This document shows, piece by piece, positions 19,444 through 30,381 of a stretch of 64,000 nucleotides of DNA. The notes below the pieces were generated by a model, which was not told where the DNA came from, did not search any database, and saw nothing but the letters and a program-made list of their open reading frames with translations. The position numbers were made by a program, and so were the translations under genes. How positions within the stretch are numbered: position 1 is the first letter of the stretch; the number at the start of each line of letters is the position of its first letter. Origin of the DNA: Blakeslea trispora (Eukaryota > Mucoromycota > Mucoromycetes > Mucorales > Choanephoraceae); contig JAIWNE010000020.1 in assembly GCA_025331445.1 (NCBI GenBank), positions 1-64,000 on the forward strand. The letters run 5' to 3'.

Positions 19444-20803
19444 CTTAAAAGACTTCACTATTGCTTGCTCAAATGCTGAGCCCTTTTACTACAAGCGTGT
19501 GAACATTTCTGCTGCGTTTTTTAAATTGAAAAAAGAAGCCTACCAAGAACTGACAGGAGGCGACAGCTTCAGCTTTACACAAGATATGAAGAGTCATATT
19601 ATTCCGCTCCTGTAAATAATATTACAGTATAGCTTGCATATTAGGTGCTTACAGGTCTTTAAAAATAGGTCATTATACAGTATAATCAAGGTAGAAGCTA
19701 ATCTGGCAAGCAAGTACAAAGAATGCCCCAGGCTTGAAGTGCTCTGCGAGTATAGAAGATACTTGAGGATGAAGAAGTGGGGTCCACCCAAAAGATTTCC
19801 TCAAACTCTGAAGAACGAGATTGAAGATCTGATCTCAGTAAGTATATCTACACTTACGCTCATGTTTATTGAATGGTTGTAACAATTTGTACCAGGACTT
19901 ATCTGACAATGACTTTGATGACGTTCTTGAGTTTCAAGAAAAGATTGGTGATATGAAGAAGAAGACAAATTGCAAAGCAGCAAAAAGACTGCTACAATTT
20001 ACGTGTTGTCTGTAAGTATTGCAAACAATATTTAAGCGCTTATTGTAACAAACCTTAATAATAGTGTGGACAATTTGGTTGAAAGTCCAAAGAAGGTCGG
20101 TGAAATGGAATTGCAGACATCAATTGTGCACACATTGATGCTGCAATTGTTCAAGCTAAACAAGGGCTATAACCCGTATTCGTAAGCGATTCTCTTTTTT
20201 TTTTTCTTGTCTTGATTCGCTTCTGTTACATATATAGAACTAACATATTTTTGCTATAGCTCGAACCTTGTCTTTGACAAGCATGATGCTTGTTTGAAGG
20301 GTGTCCGACCGGACTACCTTGTAGTAGTCAATGGTGACTACAAGAACGTCGTTGGTAAGGTGAAGCCTGAGGGCTCAAGTAAGTCTAGTTTGGAGTGGGA
20401 CCTCCTACGTCTTGGTGTCTCTGGTCGCCAAATGTTAGAGACAGAAGGTTTGGAAGCTATTGTTTGTTTCCAAGTAATTGGAAACAACATAGACTTTTAC
20501 ATTATGAGCAGCCAAAATGACATTTTTTTCTTGACACACGTTGAATCCGTTACCATTCCGCTCTTTTACCGCAACTTTTCCTCCCTCCCTTCACAAATGA
20601 ACTCGCTGTACAATATTATGTCTTTATATGAAAACTTATGCCAAAAAAATACCACTCCTTCTACTTCGTCTGCTCCTGCCGTTCATTCCCCATTCCCTTC
20701 CTTTGATATGATAAAAAACTTATACAATGATAATAAAAAAACAAAAAGTATGCCCTTAACCAATAATCTTTTTATGCCTTCCTTCCACGTGATGAAAAGT
20801 TAA
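19444..20803 (+). CDS. Palindrome-arm gene, right copy: multi-exon protein of unknown function
   Basis: Five exons join in phase with GT-AG introns: 19444-19611, 19681-19837, 19896-20011, 20065-20181 and 20260-20803 (TAA), giving about 366 residues. The 5' end is unresolved: candidate upstream exons lie between about 19097 and 19400, including an ATGTCTACT followed by gtaagt near 19097. The protein has a basic middle (K-K-W-G-P-P-K-R-F) and an acidic D-L-S-D-N-D-F-D-D. A C-terminal domain contains R-P-D-Y-L-V-V-V-N-G then V-V-G-K-V-K-P-E-G. That pattern recalls the D...ExK core of PD-(D/E)XK nucleases, but Lys stands in the Glu position, so this is only a suggestion. It looks like a member of a lineage-specific fungal family. 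Preserved splice sites argue for a functional or recently functional gene. Confidence 0.55.
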
Positions 20804-20859
20804 ATACTTTTAAACCACAAACAGCATTGACACTAGAATAGACACTCAATCACCATCTC

Positions 20860-22243
20860 CGCTGCCAATGCCAATTCAGCCATTGTAGAGACATCTTTAA
20901 CTGAAGAGAGAAACTTGTTACAGCACTAGAACAGATTGCTTCCGTCCTTCACTAACAGCAACTTCAGCTTCATTCAGTCGCCCTCTCACAAACGCTTTCG
21001 AGCAGATCCAGACCGTCCGCTTCCACCTATCGCAAAAAAAAAAACTATTAAGAAACGCAACTCGAAAAAAAGAGGCACTCAGAATTCCTCATAATGAGCC
21101 ATACCAAATTCGAAAAGCTACCGCAACATGACTTGATTGTACAACTTATGAAACAGGTCTCAGCCTCAAGTACCAAAATGACCCTCCTAGAACAGTCCAA
21201 TTTCGACCTCAGAACAGCCTTGGAAGGAACCATCAAGACTGTTGTCGCAGCAAACTTCAAGATCATTACCTCACAGGTGCAGCTGCACAACACACCTGAA
21301 GCACCCACAGTCGATGCAGATATGCCTGATATAGAACACTTTTCTGTCCTAGTAGGTATAACAGCTACATCCAAATGGACACATCCTTATGTCCCTAAGA
21401 ATAGGATATTTTCTATCTTTAGTGAAAATACTAAACGAGCACCTAAGCCTAGATGCAAGATAATTTAACGGGCTGTAACTAGCATTGCGAGTAGCTTCCG
21501 TCCACTACATGTGACGCCATGACTATCACTAGTCATGTATCCATTCACTACTCATCATTCTTATTTACACCTACGAATATAATTACCTCCACTCCTATCG
21601 CTGATGGCGAAGAGATTATGATGGAATAAACACGACTACCATTGCCAACTCCTCTCAATCCTATGATAAAGTCCTCTTTAATTCAACTTTAGTCGACCTC
21701 ATCATATTCGCTCTCAATTGCTGCAGCCTCACGAACAGCTCTCGCCCTCAATTTAGCAGTAATCTTATTCGCTACCTCGAATAGCCTAACACTGATATCT
21801 TTTGCTTTTGGGAAACCCATGCCTTAAGATCCAATCTCAAAAAGCAACTCAACATCTAGTTTTAGCTATATCTATCAGTATGCAGCTCACTGTAGCATCC
21901 TCATCCGCAACCCAGAAACTCGTATCTGGTGACTACAGATCAACGAGTTATTATATACCATATTTTGCATCCTGCTAATCTTTTTTCTCCTTTCCTTTTA
22001 ACCAATACTTTTGTCCCTGTAACATTTGAATCTCGTCAATTGCTCATGAAAATTTTCTCAAACTGTCACCATTTCGAGAGTTCTTCGACCTACTACTTTA
22101 CGCACATATGCACTACTATTTGTCGTCCCTCCACTCAGTTGACTCCACACTTTTTTCTGACCATAGAGGGTGACTTCAATTGTGATTTCCAAAACCTCTT
22201 TCACAGAAGCGGCACCTTTACCATCTATAAGCTCTTTGCATAA
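20860..22243 (+). pseudogene. LINE relic: ORF1-like segment and AP-endonuclease fragment
   Basis: About 21094-21468 is open and encodes a short helical, Gln/Thr-rich protein in the position of a LINE ORF1. After a gap, 21690-22210 reads as a decayed apurinic-endonuclease-type domain: N-C-C-S-L-T-N-S near the start, I-F-C-F-W-E-T-H (usually QETH) and E-G-D-F-N-C (usually GDFN) near 22165. Several TAG stops and frame changes break it. The reverse transcriptase that should follow is not recognisable. The relic starts directly at the right border of the palindrome. Confidence 0.55.
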
Positions 22244-24230
22244 TGGTGCTGACATCATCTATTGATTTACTACAAAGATTGAAGCTTTGCTATAAAAGAG
22301 TAATAACAATTAGAATAAAACAAAGAATACGTTTATAGTCTTCTTTATTCTAAAATAATTAGACAATGAGTACTCCCAGCTAAAATAGTGATTTTTATGT
22401 GCTATTCTACTTTCTCGATTTAAGTATGCTGATAGATTATTTAATCCTTGAGTGGTGACAATTTGTACCTGAGAATCGCTTATATAAAACCAATTTTGAG
22501 TCATCTGTATTCTCCATCTATGTTTTCTTTCTTAGACTTGTTCTCTATTATTTTGATTATCGTCATTAGGCGTTTAAGCCATAATGTTTATTTTTATGAT
22601 TGGTAATGCTAAATCATTCATTCACTTAGGACTTAGTTATTATAGAAGTGACACGGCCAAGTCTATACATTATCTTTCTCCATCATGAATTCCTCTCTAA
22701 AGCTTTTCATCGTTGTCTGTTTCATTCACTTCTTTTTGGTTATCAACGTTGCCTTTCTGCATTTTCAAAAACTCATTGTTTTTGATATACTTTTTGCACT
22801 TCCAATCCTTTGAAACTAACATTAGTTTTTGTTTGTCTGCATCCATTTTCAAGTCGATCTAGAGCTTTTTTCATTGTCTTTTCTTCTATCTCTTTTTCTT
22901 TTTCTTACCTTTTAATTAGGATTAGCGAAATTCAAGAAAATACTTATAGGTATATGTACTTTTCTATATCTCAGTAGCTATAGCCATGACCACAAAAACG
23001 CTCTTTCAATACCAAGGCGAGCTATTACTTGCGCGCACACCTAATTCCTTGGGAATAGCTCCTCCTTTCCTAACCTTCTTCCTTTAGTCAATACATCTAA
23101 CACCACAGTTTCATTTTTCCTTTGCTATTGACATTAGTCGAACTTAAAATCATAAACAGAGCTTATCGAAATTTGTCATTTTTTAATGCTTGTATTTATA
23201 CTGATGATTTCGTGAAAGTAACACAACAAAAACCTTCGTTTTTCTATTCTTATTCTTCATTCGCACTAATCCTCTTTCAAATAGAGTAGTATCGCAATTT
23301 GCATCTTCATCTTACAGATTCTTCCTTTGTGTATACTTAAAAAAAAGGTACGTCTATTGAATGTTGTTCAATGACTTGCTTGCTTTATATTGGCCTATTT
23401 GATTAGCTTTGTCACAAGCAGTTCTTGTAGCGTCTTCTCCAGTTACATAATAGATTTGTTATAAACCGACACGACAAACTGAAAAAGTCTCTTTCTCAGT
23501 ATGCTTAATATAATCTAAATCAGCCTTAAGAGTCTATTTAGCTACGCTAGCTTACTCAAATCGATATGGGAGAAATGATCCTAACATTTTACAGCGAGAA
23601 AAATACCTGTATATGTGAAATAAAGATAAAGTGCAGCCCAAATGCTACATCAATTTGTCAATGTGTATGTAGACTAAAACCCACGTACCCTGTGAGCCGT
23701 ACATAGAATACACACGCCAAAGCCGCCTCAAAGAACAAGTGAACTGCGAAACACAGGCTACAGCTAAAGCAGAAACAAGAACACTGCAGAGATGGCAGGA
23801 ACCAGTGCCTTTGGAACCCCGTTATGCATCACGGCTCATGTACCGCAAACCACTCTAGTGTAAACGAGTGTCAAACAATAATAGATTAAAGAGTTTGTTT
23901 TTTCTAAAAAAAACAAGAGCTTAGCGAACAAAAGAACTCACCTGCACCTTTAAAAAAATAATATTCGCGTGTACTTTTTACTTATGTTCTGTGGTGCCCT
24001 GATTTTAATTAAAACGCATTATTATGACTGTCTTCCTACAATGGTAAAACATACCTATTGTGTTATGCTACACCATTTACCTCAAATCATATAAAACCAC
24101 AACAACCCTCTTCCTCACACATCTTGTTTTTTTCTCTTCCTCACATTCTATTTCAATTTAAATACTTTTAACTTTACTTATATCAATTAACTCATTACCA
24201 ACAATTTGGTTATTATTATTAACCACTTAT
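22244..24230. other. AT-rich region without recognisable genes
   Basis: Mostly stop-rich in every frame. It may contain the decayed 3' part of the LINE. The one coding-like stretch is 23672-23858 on the plus strand: about 62 codons without a stop, higher GC, rich in Glu/Gln/Thr/Arg, and ending at TAG. It has no start codon and I do not recognise it. Confidence 0.4.
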
Positions 24231-24339
24231 TCTTATATTTTATGTTTTAACCTACAACTTTTATCCAGTTGGTAACTGTATTTTAAATAAAACTTTGAAC
24301 CACAAAGCACTTTTAAAAATTCTAATTGAACCAAATGCT

Positions 24340-25082
24340 TTAAAATCAACTTTTCGCTACTCCCAAACAACTCGCTGCAAAGCCTCATTTGAGAGAATAT
24401 TTGGACAAGATCGAAGCTATGCACCAAGAGTTCTTGGCAAGCCACCCCGAAGAAAAGCCTGAAAATGTTGGTCTTTTGGTAGTTGGAAAGGTGGCAAAAG
24501 ATTGGATTCCTAACCTCAAGAATCTTTTTGCTCCCTTGAAGACGCCCAGGTGAAGAAGTCCCTGGAACCAATTGATCAGCAAGCGGTTTAAGGGTGGCCG
24601 AAAGATGTGCCAAGGGGACATGGCCCAGATCCGCCAGGAGTACCAAGAGTTGAAGTCGGGTCAAACACCTGGCTTTGATGAACTTGTACAAACTGCTCAA
24701 GTCTCAGACATCAGAGCTTCAACCTTGAGCCATGACGCTGATCGTGAAACATTCCATCGTCAAGACTGAAAGCAGGATTCTGTAATTCGTACAAGATCAA
24801 GGAAACGCTTTCTACTACAACCTTTTTGGAGGAATAAGAGACTTTGCCGACAATAACGACAACTCCTATGCCACTCCAAAGGTCAAGAACGGCTTGCTTG
24901 TAGTATTCAGGAGTAGAAGCAATGAGAACATACGATACATTGGCTCTTATGACAATGGCGCTATTACTTGCTGGCAGGTACAACAACCAACTTCTCGAGA
25001 TGCTCAAAGCAATGTTCTTCAGGCTGTTCAGACGTCCTCTCTTATCAGTTACGACCACTGTGTAAATCGAGCATATTCTTGA
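24340..25082 (+). pseudogene. Unidentified decayed coding region
   Basis: One plus frame from about 24360 reads K-Q-L-A-A-K-P-H-L-R-E-Y-L-D-K-I-E and on through G-L-L-V-V-G-K-V-A-K-D-W. It meets a TGA at 24551-24553 and continues in the same frame to about 24769. A second frame from about 24800 to 25082 encodes F-Y-Y-N-L-F-G-G-I-R-D-F and C-W-Q-V-Q-Q-P-T. Both segments have protein-like composition without low complexity, and together they look like one gene broken by a stop and a frameshift. I do not recognise the family. It could be a transposon-encoded protein or a dead host gene. Confidence 0.4.
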
Positions 25083-25625
25083 TATGCATACAAAGTTCAT
25101 ATCTGATCAGTGTCGCTTAATTAACTTGAGTAAGTTTGCCACTTACTGGCACCTCAAGTACAAAGTAGGACTTGTCAATATCTAAACCCCTTGCCTCGCT
25201 ATATATGCTTTTTCTATATTTTATGAATCAATAAACCTTCCTTACCTTTATTATGCAGCTCGTAATTTTTCTATAATTTTTGTCAAGTCCTTTTAGAATT
25301 CAGATTGAAATACAGCAACTAAATCTATTGGCCTCCTTTTAAGTAAATTGGCTCTTAAACACTTTTATGGGAACTGCACCAATATTCCAACCAATCCGGG
25401 TTACTGAAAAGTTTCAGTTTCCATGGTGCGTGATATAAATTTTCAGCAATAAAGGACTCATTTTAAACACAAGTTAGATGCTTCAAAAGTCGATTTTTTC
25501 ATAGTGCGCCCTCACGGTAAATGGTATTAAAATCTTCCATAGAGAGGATCCAATTTAATAGATTAAAAAGAGAAAAAAGAAAGGGGAGGGAAGTGTGGAT
25601 AGGGGGGGGGAATAATGATCAAGTT

Positions 25626-26740
25626 CTAAAAGGTTTCATCATCGTATTCTAAAGCCTCTTCTTTTGCCTCTTCACCTTCAGGAGGGACTTCAAAACCTTC
25701 TTCTGTACTATACAAAATAGTCTGAATACTCTGTAAAACAGGGAATGCTTCATGTTCTTCAAGGTTTCTCTCCGTTTCGGCACATGTGATTTCAAGCTGT
25801 TCCATGTTTTCTTGAACATCAATTTCAATCTCTCTCAACTTGTTAAAGTAAAAGTCACGCTCCTTTTCGAGACCATCCACAGTCAATTTCAATTCAGATA
25901 TCTGTTTGTTCAAATCAATAATCATAGAGGCTGAGTGGTTATCTAATACACTGGTACGACCACCTCGACTAGCACTGCGAGCAGCTACATTTGTTCCAAG
26001 TTAAATATAAAACGTATCATCCATCCATCTCTTGTATTACCTGGTGTCTTGGTTGCCTTTTTGCTTGCTGAGCTAACTCTACCAGAACTGGTTGTGTTGG
26101 TTGTAGAAGAACGAGTACCACCGACACTGGATGCACCTCCCTTGCGACGAGCAAGTGCATCGTATTCACCTCCTGGATAGTTTTGATCCCAGAATCTCTT
26201 TACCCATTGCATAAATTCAAGGTTGTCTTGAAGTTTACATTTAATCAAACGATCAACAGGTACAATCTACGAAAAAAAAAAGTTTAGGTGTACATCTTAC
26301 TAGTCTCCCTCTCTCCAATTACCTTGTCCAACCTTTGATAGAAAGGGAAAAGTTTAAGCATGATTTAGAATGCATCTGACAAACAACAAAGTGACTTACT
26401 TGTGCTTCTTGAATACGTTTTGTAAAATTTTGTAATTGTTGACGTATTCATATTCAAGTTTTGCTTCAAACTTGACTTTACCAACAGGCACATCACCTAT
26501 CGTTGTTCTTCTTAGATAGTGTCCAAACAAGAAAAGTAAGATATTGACATACCATAGATAGAGTCAAAAATTTGACAATAGGCAGCACCTAGTATCATGT
26601 ATATGAGACATTCTCCTCTCTCTCTCTTTTTTTTGGAGACAGCTCCGAAAATTACCTGTGCCTGCTTGTTCAATCTTTGTATATCTGGTCTGTAATAATT
26701 CGTTCAACCAGGCTAATAATTCAGTACGAGATTCACCCAT
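25626..26740 (-). CDS. EB1/BIM1: EB1-family microtubule plus-end-binding protein
   Basis: ATG 26740 begins M-G-E-S-R-T-E-L-L-A-W-L. At least five exons follow (26656-26740, 26553-26588 and others down to the TAG at 25626) with short GT-AG introns. The N-terminal calponin-homology domain (R-Y-T-K-I-E-Q-A-G-T-G, then F-D-S-I-Y-G-D-V-P-V and W-V-K-R-F-W-D-Q-N-Y-P-G) binds growing microtubule ends. A Ser/Thr/Gly-rich basic linker leads to a coiled coil with the EB homology motif (D-F-Y-F-N-K-L-R-E-I-E). The acidic tail ends D-D-E-T-F, close to the EEY/F tail of EB1 that recruits CAP-Gly proteins. Orthologue of yeast Bim1 and S. pombe Mal3. Confidence 0.9.
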
Positions 26741-27429
26741 ATTTAAATGTGTCAAGAAAAATAAGAAAAAGAAACAAAAAACAAAATGAAAAAAAACAAA
26801 ACAAAATTATTCAACACGTGTTTCTTACAAGCGCGGATTTTGGTTACGTAGGCAAAGGGTAACCAATAAGAGCACATACTTTTATTTTTAATATTAATTT
26901 GTCAGGTACAACCAAAATAGGTTTCTTCAAATACATTTATGAAACATGCTAACATGGTCGGCTTCCGATATTATACATTTCTAAGCGTAGCAATTGGTAT
27001 AGAGAGCGAATATACTCTTGTTGAGAATATAGTGTTGTTTTCTTTATTGTAAACTAGCCAATAAGTATAATTTGATTCAAAAGCCCAAGCGCCTGCTACA
27101 GCATGAAAGGTTATCAAGAGTCAATACTGTACTCAAAGTATCATTCTGTCTGGTTTGTATAGTTTATGTAAGTATCTCTGTCCCTTGAATTCTGAGCCCG
27201 ACACAACACAACTTCTATTTTGTAAAACTGAGCTTGTTCAATAAAAAAAAACTATGCGCGCTTGTTTAGCTTGAGAGAAAATAAACAAGGATAGAGGCTT
27301 CGGTAGTATTGACAAGACATTGCTTGATCATCAACCAGAAAAGATGAAGAAATGAATAAGCTATATGTTGAGAAAAGTTCTGTCTAATTTTTACTTTTTA
27401 TTTTGCTTGCATAGTTATTATTGTTGTTT
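26741..27429. other. Intergenic region upstream of the EB1 gene
   Basis: AT-rich. It contains the EB1 promoter and the RCL1 3' flank. No gene, RNA or repeat recognised. Confidence 0.5.
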
Positions 27430-28840
27430 TTATGAAGTCTTTTTGTTTTGATTAACATAACCAATACCCACACAAGTCATTAGAATGGTATCATTGGATG
27501 TATCAGGCTCAATCTTGAAAGAGACACCAAAGAATGATTTAATGTCACGCAAATATTGAATACTATTCCCCATTTAACAATATTAGTATTTCAAGTTCCA
27601 AGGTTGGTTTACTAGGCAGTACTTACGTAAAAGCTGTCAATTCACCAATACGAATCTTGCCCACGTCTTCAGGTGCCAATACCATCATCAGCAAACTTAG
27701 CCATTGTGTGGCTGTATCTACACATCCTCCCTTACGAATTTCATTCAATAATAGCTTGGATGCAATCACACCCACATCTTCAGGTGTTTGGCCAGGTTCA
27801 GCCGCCTTTTCTGCAGACAGCAAGACATCTGTGTTCGATTCTGCTACTAGAGATAAGGCGAAACCAGGCGATTTACCACTCTCAGCCCCCTTATAGACAT
27901 CTGTATAGATGTAGATGTCAGGAATATATCTATTTAACAGAGAACGAGCTGATTCCACCAGTCGATTGGCTGTCTGAGGTGATACACGAGTACAATAGGC
28001 AATACCACGAACACGCTTAATACGTCCTTCATCTATCCACTGAATAGGCTTTAACTGTCGCACTGGTTGACAAGAGAATGTGATTTCACCACCACCTAAT
28101 GGAGGAGCACCTCTTTTTGTGATCTTTTTTTTTTGTACATATTTAGTTCCCTCTCCAAACAGATATCACTTGCTCACTTCTTTACCTTTAATTCCAAGTT
28201 TTGTTCTACGCCATATCGCTTCAAGTGTGGTAATAATACTGTGCGTACAAGATCCACCTAAGACATATTAAATACAAAAAAAAAAAGAGAGAGAAAGAGA
28301 GATAGACATAAGTAAAAGAGAGATAAACATAAGAGGAAAGTCCACTTACAGAGACATCAATATGATCTGTTGTAATGCCACTCAATATCAACACAAAGGG
28401 CTTCTTTGAGAAAGGAGCAAGAGCAATCATAGGCTCTAAATAGTAACTGATGCTTCTGTCTGTGCCACAATCATGCTCAATACGACCTCCTTCAATAGCA
28501 CCTGGTCTATAGAGAACAGAGGTACCTAACATATACTGTCTTTAATAAAACTGAGAGCTTTCCTTAATGCGTATTCAATACACACCTGTATAACTGATCT
28601 CAACTACAGATCCATTGGTCACTTTTTCCAACAATCGAAGAAAGCTAATTTCGTACTCTAAAAGCAGTAAGTCAGTCATGTCTTTCTTGGTTTTTTTCTG
28701 TTTCTATGTTTACCTCTTAAACCGGGATTTTCATCGTCAGAACGGATCTTTTCGATACGAACAGGCTTACCACTCAAGGTAGCAAGTACAAGTCTCTGTC
28801 TCAAGTAATTGTAGCCCTCGAACTTTAAAAGGTTGCTCAT
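27430..28840 (-). CDS. RCL1: RNA 3'-terminal phosphate cyclase-like protein Rcl1
   Basis: ATG 28840 (M-S-N-L-L-K-F-E-G) to TAA 27430, in about six exons with short introns; the first is 28714-28840. The RTC-fold protein shows Y-N-Y-L-R-Q-R-L-V-L-A-T-L-S-G-K, V-L-Y-R-P-G-A-I-E-G-G-R, R-G-A-P-P-L-G-G-G-E, the long I-R-K-G-G-C-V-D segment and a final L-R-D-I-K-S-F-F-G-V-S-F-K-I. Rcl1 is the eukaryotic nucleolar member of this family. It lacks cyclase activity and works with Bms1 in the small-subunit processome for early 18S rRNA maturation. The N-terminal wording, Y-N-Y-L-R-Q-R, is that of Rcl1 rather than of true cyclases (RtcA). Confidence 0.9.
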
Positions 28841-29448
28841 GATCAACTTTAAAAAAAAGGATAAAAGACAAGAACAACAATAATAGCTTTCTCAAAAGGT
28901 TTAAAAAAGTCACTTTCTTATATGGAAAAATAGCCAATAAAGTGGCTTATCCTAGATTCACTTGTTTAAAAAAAATCACATACATGCATACACACACAGA
29001 GAGAGAGTTGTAAGATGGCTAATGTGCCACTTGAAAGAGTTCCTTACATTGCGCCAATGACTTGTTTATCTCATTGACCTGTTTTCTTTTTCAAAATATA
29101 GTATTGTTTTCTTAATATGGTGAGATGGAAACCCAATCCCTAGTTCAATGAGAGTTTTTTTTTTCTAATTCGGTAACCATGTCAACTTTCACCCGTTGCA
29201 TGAGTCTCATTTGAACAACTTGAAACTCACAGTTTCACTAGCATGTCACGTTAAAAAGAACAATAAAATAAGATGGCAAAAACAAAAAAAAATAACAAGG
29301 ACGTCACTAAAGTAAAAGCGGGGAGGACATTGAGAGAAAAAGAGCAAGTGCGAATAAGCAAAAAAAGAGAGATATTTCTATCTATTTTTTTTTTTCTAAT
29401 TTTTTTTTTTCTTTCTTTCTTTTTCTTCTTTTCATAGTATTCTTCATC
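28841..29448. promoter_or_regulatory. Divergent promoter region between RCL1 and SMD3
   Basis: About 600 bp separate the two start codons. It is AT-rich, with T/A homopolymers and a pyrimidine-rich tract (ttttctttctttctttttcttctttt) directly before the SMD3 ATG. No specific factor site is assigned. Confidence 0.4.
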
Positions 29449-29948
29449 ATGACTATTGGCGTTCCCATCAAGCTGCTTCATGAAGCTCAAGGTCACATCA
29501 TCTCTTTAGAACTCAAGACAGGCCAACTTTACCGTGGCAAATTGTTAGAAGGTAAAATAAAAAAAAATAGACGTACTTTATGAAACGCGTGGACTCACTC
29601 TTGTTCTATAGCTGAAGACAACATGAACATTCAACTGAAAGACATCACAGTGACTGCACGCGATGGAAGAGTATCACAATTGGATCAAGTTTATATTCGT
29701 GGATCACACGTTCGATTCTTTATTGTGCCCGACATGCTGAAGAATGCTCCCATGTTCAAAGGTGCTGGTCCTGGTGGCCTTAAGGGTAGAGGTATTGGTT
29801 TAGGTAGAGGAAGAGCTACTGTTGCTCGTGCTCAACAAGGTAATTTGAAAGAAAGATTGTAAATATAGTTTGATACTTATTGTTATTATTAGCAAGAGGA
29901 AGAGGTCGTGGATTCAGAGGTCGTGGTGGTCCCCCACCAAGATTCTAA
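29449..29948 (+). CDS. SMD3: Small nuclear ribonucleoprotein Sm D3
   Basis: Three exons (29449-29551, 29612-29839, 29893-29948, TAA) give about 128 residues, the usual length. Sm1 motif: [18 protein letters not shown]. Sm2 motif: [15 protein letters not shown], in which I-R-G is the RNA-binding turn. The C-terminus is an RG/GRG-rich tail ([12 protein letters not shown]) of the sort methylated on Arg in Sm D1/D3. D3 pairs with B in the heptameric Sm ring on U1, U2, U4 and U5 snRNA and acts in splicing. The sequence is highly conserved and splice sites are clear. Confidence 0.95.
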
Positions 29949-30013
29949 AAAAAAAAGTTGTATGAATAAAATTTTACTACTGCTACCACCATCTTCGCCA
30001 CCACCACCATTAC

Positions 30014-30073
30014 CAACACCACACACGCACACACACACAACTACATACGAGTACACACACACACACACACACA
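30014..30073. repeat. CA-rich microsatellite
   Basis: Runs of (CA)n, interrupted by acaactacatacgagta, lie in the SMD3 3' flank. A shorter (CA) tract lies near 62434-62452. Confidence 0.8.
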
Positions 30074-30381
30074 ACTACATACAGTCTGTTTTTTTGTTTA
30101 TATATATTAAACCGCCTTATCATCTATCTATATACATACAAGGGAGAGAGAGAGGCTAAGAGATGAATATTCCATTACAGATGGAAGCAACTTTATCATT
30201 AAGCCTTGTGTATTCTTTCTTTTCTGGAAAGGTAAAAAGATGGGGTTTCTAAAGAGACTAAAGAAATGGAATTGTTGTCACTTTTTTTTTTTGTGTTGTG
30301 TTGTTGATTTCATGTTATTTTCGGAGGCAAACAATGCTCGCTTTTTTTCTTTATTTATTTTGTTTGAAATAACCATAGCTC

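Larger units (their letters stand above)
16068..20846. repeat. 4.8-kb inverted repeat: two 1.9-kb arms around a 978-bp loop
   Basis: The left arm (16068-17967) is the reverse complement of the right arm (18946-20846). Open frames in the two arms translate to identical peptides of 169, 82, 65 and 60 residues. The only difference I found is one base in a homopolymer (5 T at about 17380 against 6 A at about 19530). The loop 17968-18945 is single-copy. Both arms include a gaaga-type microsatellite (about 17840-17868 and its mirror) and exons of one gene facing outward. No target duplication is obvious at the outer ends (agtgtctattctag), and the right end abuts a LINE relic. Confidence 0.95.

Noticed and set aside
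24233..24700. 155-codon minus-strand frame in the orphan region.
   Set aside because: It is a shadow of the plus-strand coding-like frame, with Leu-rich composition and no domain; the plus strand has the protein-like composition.
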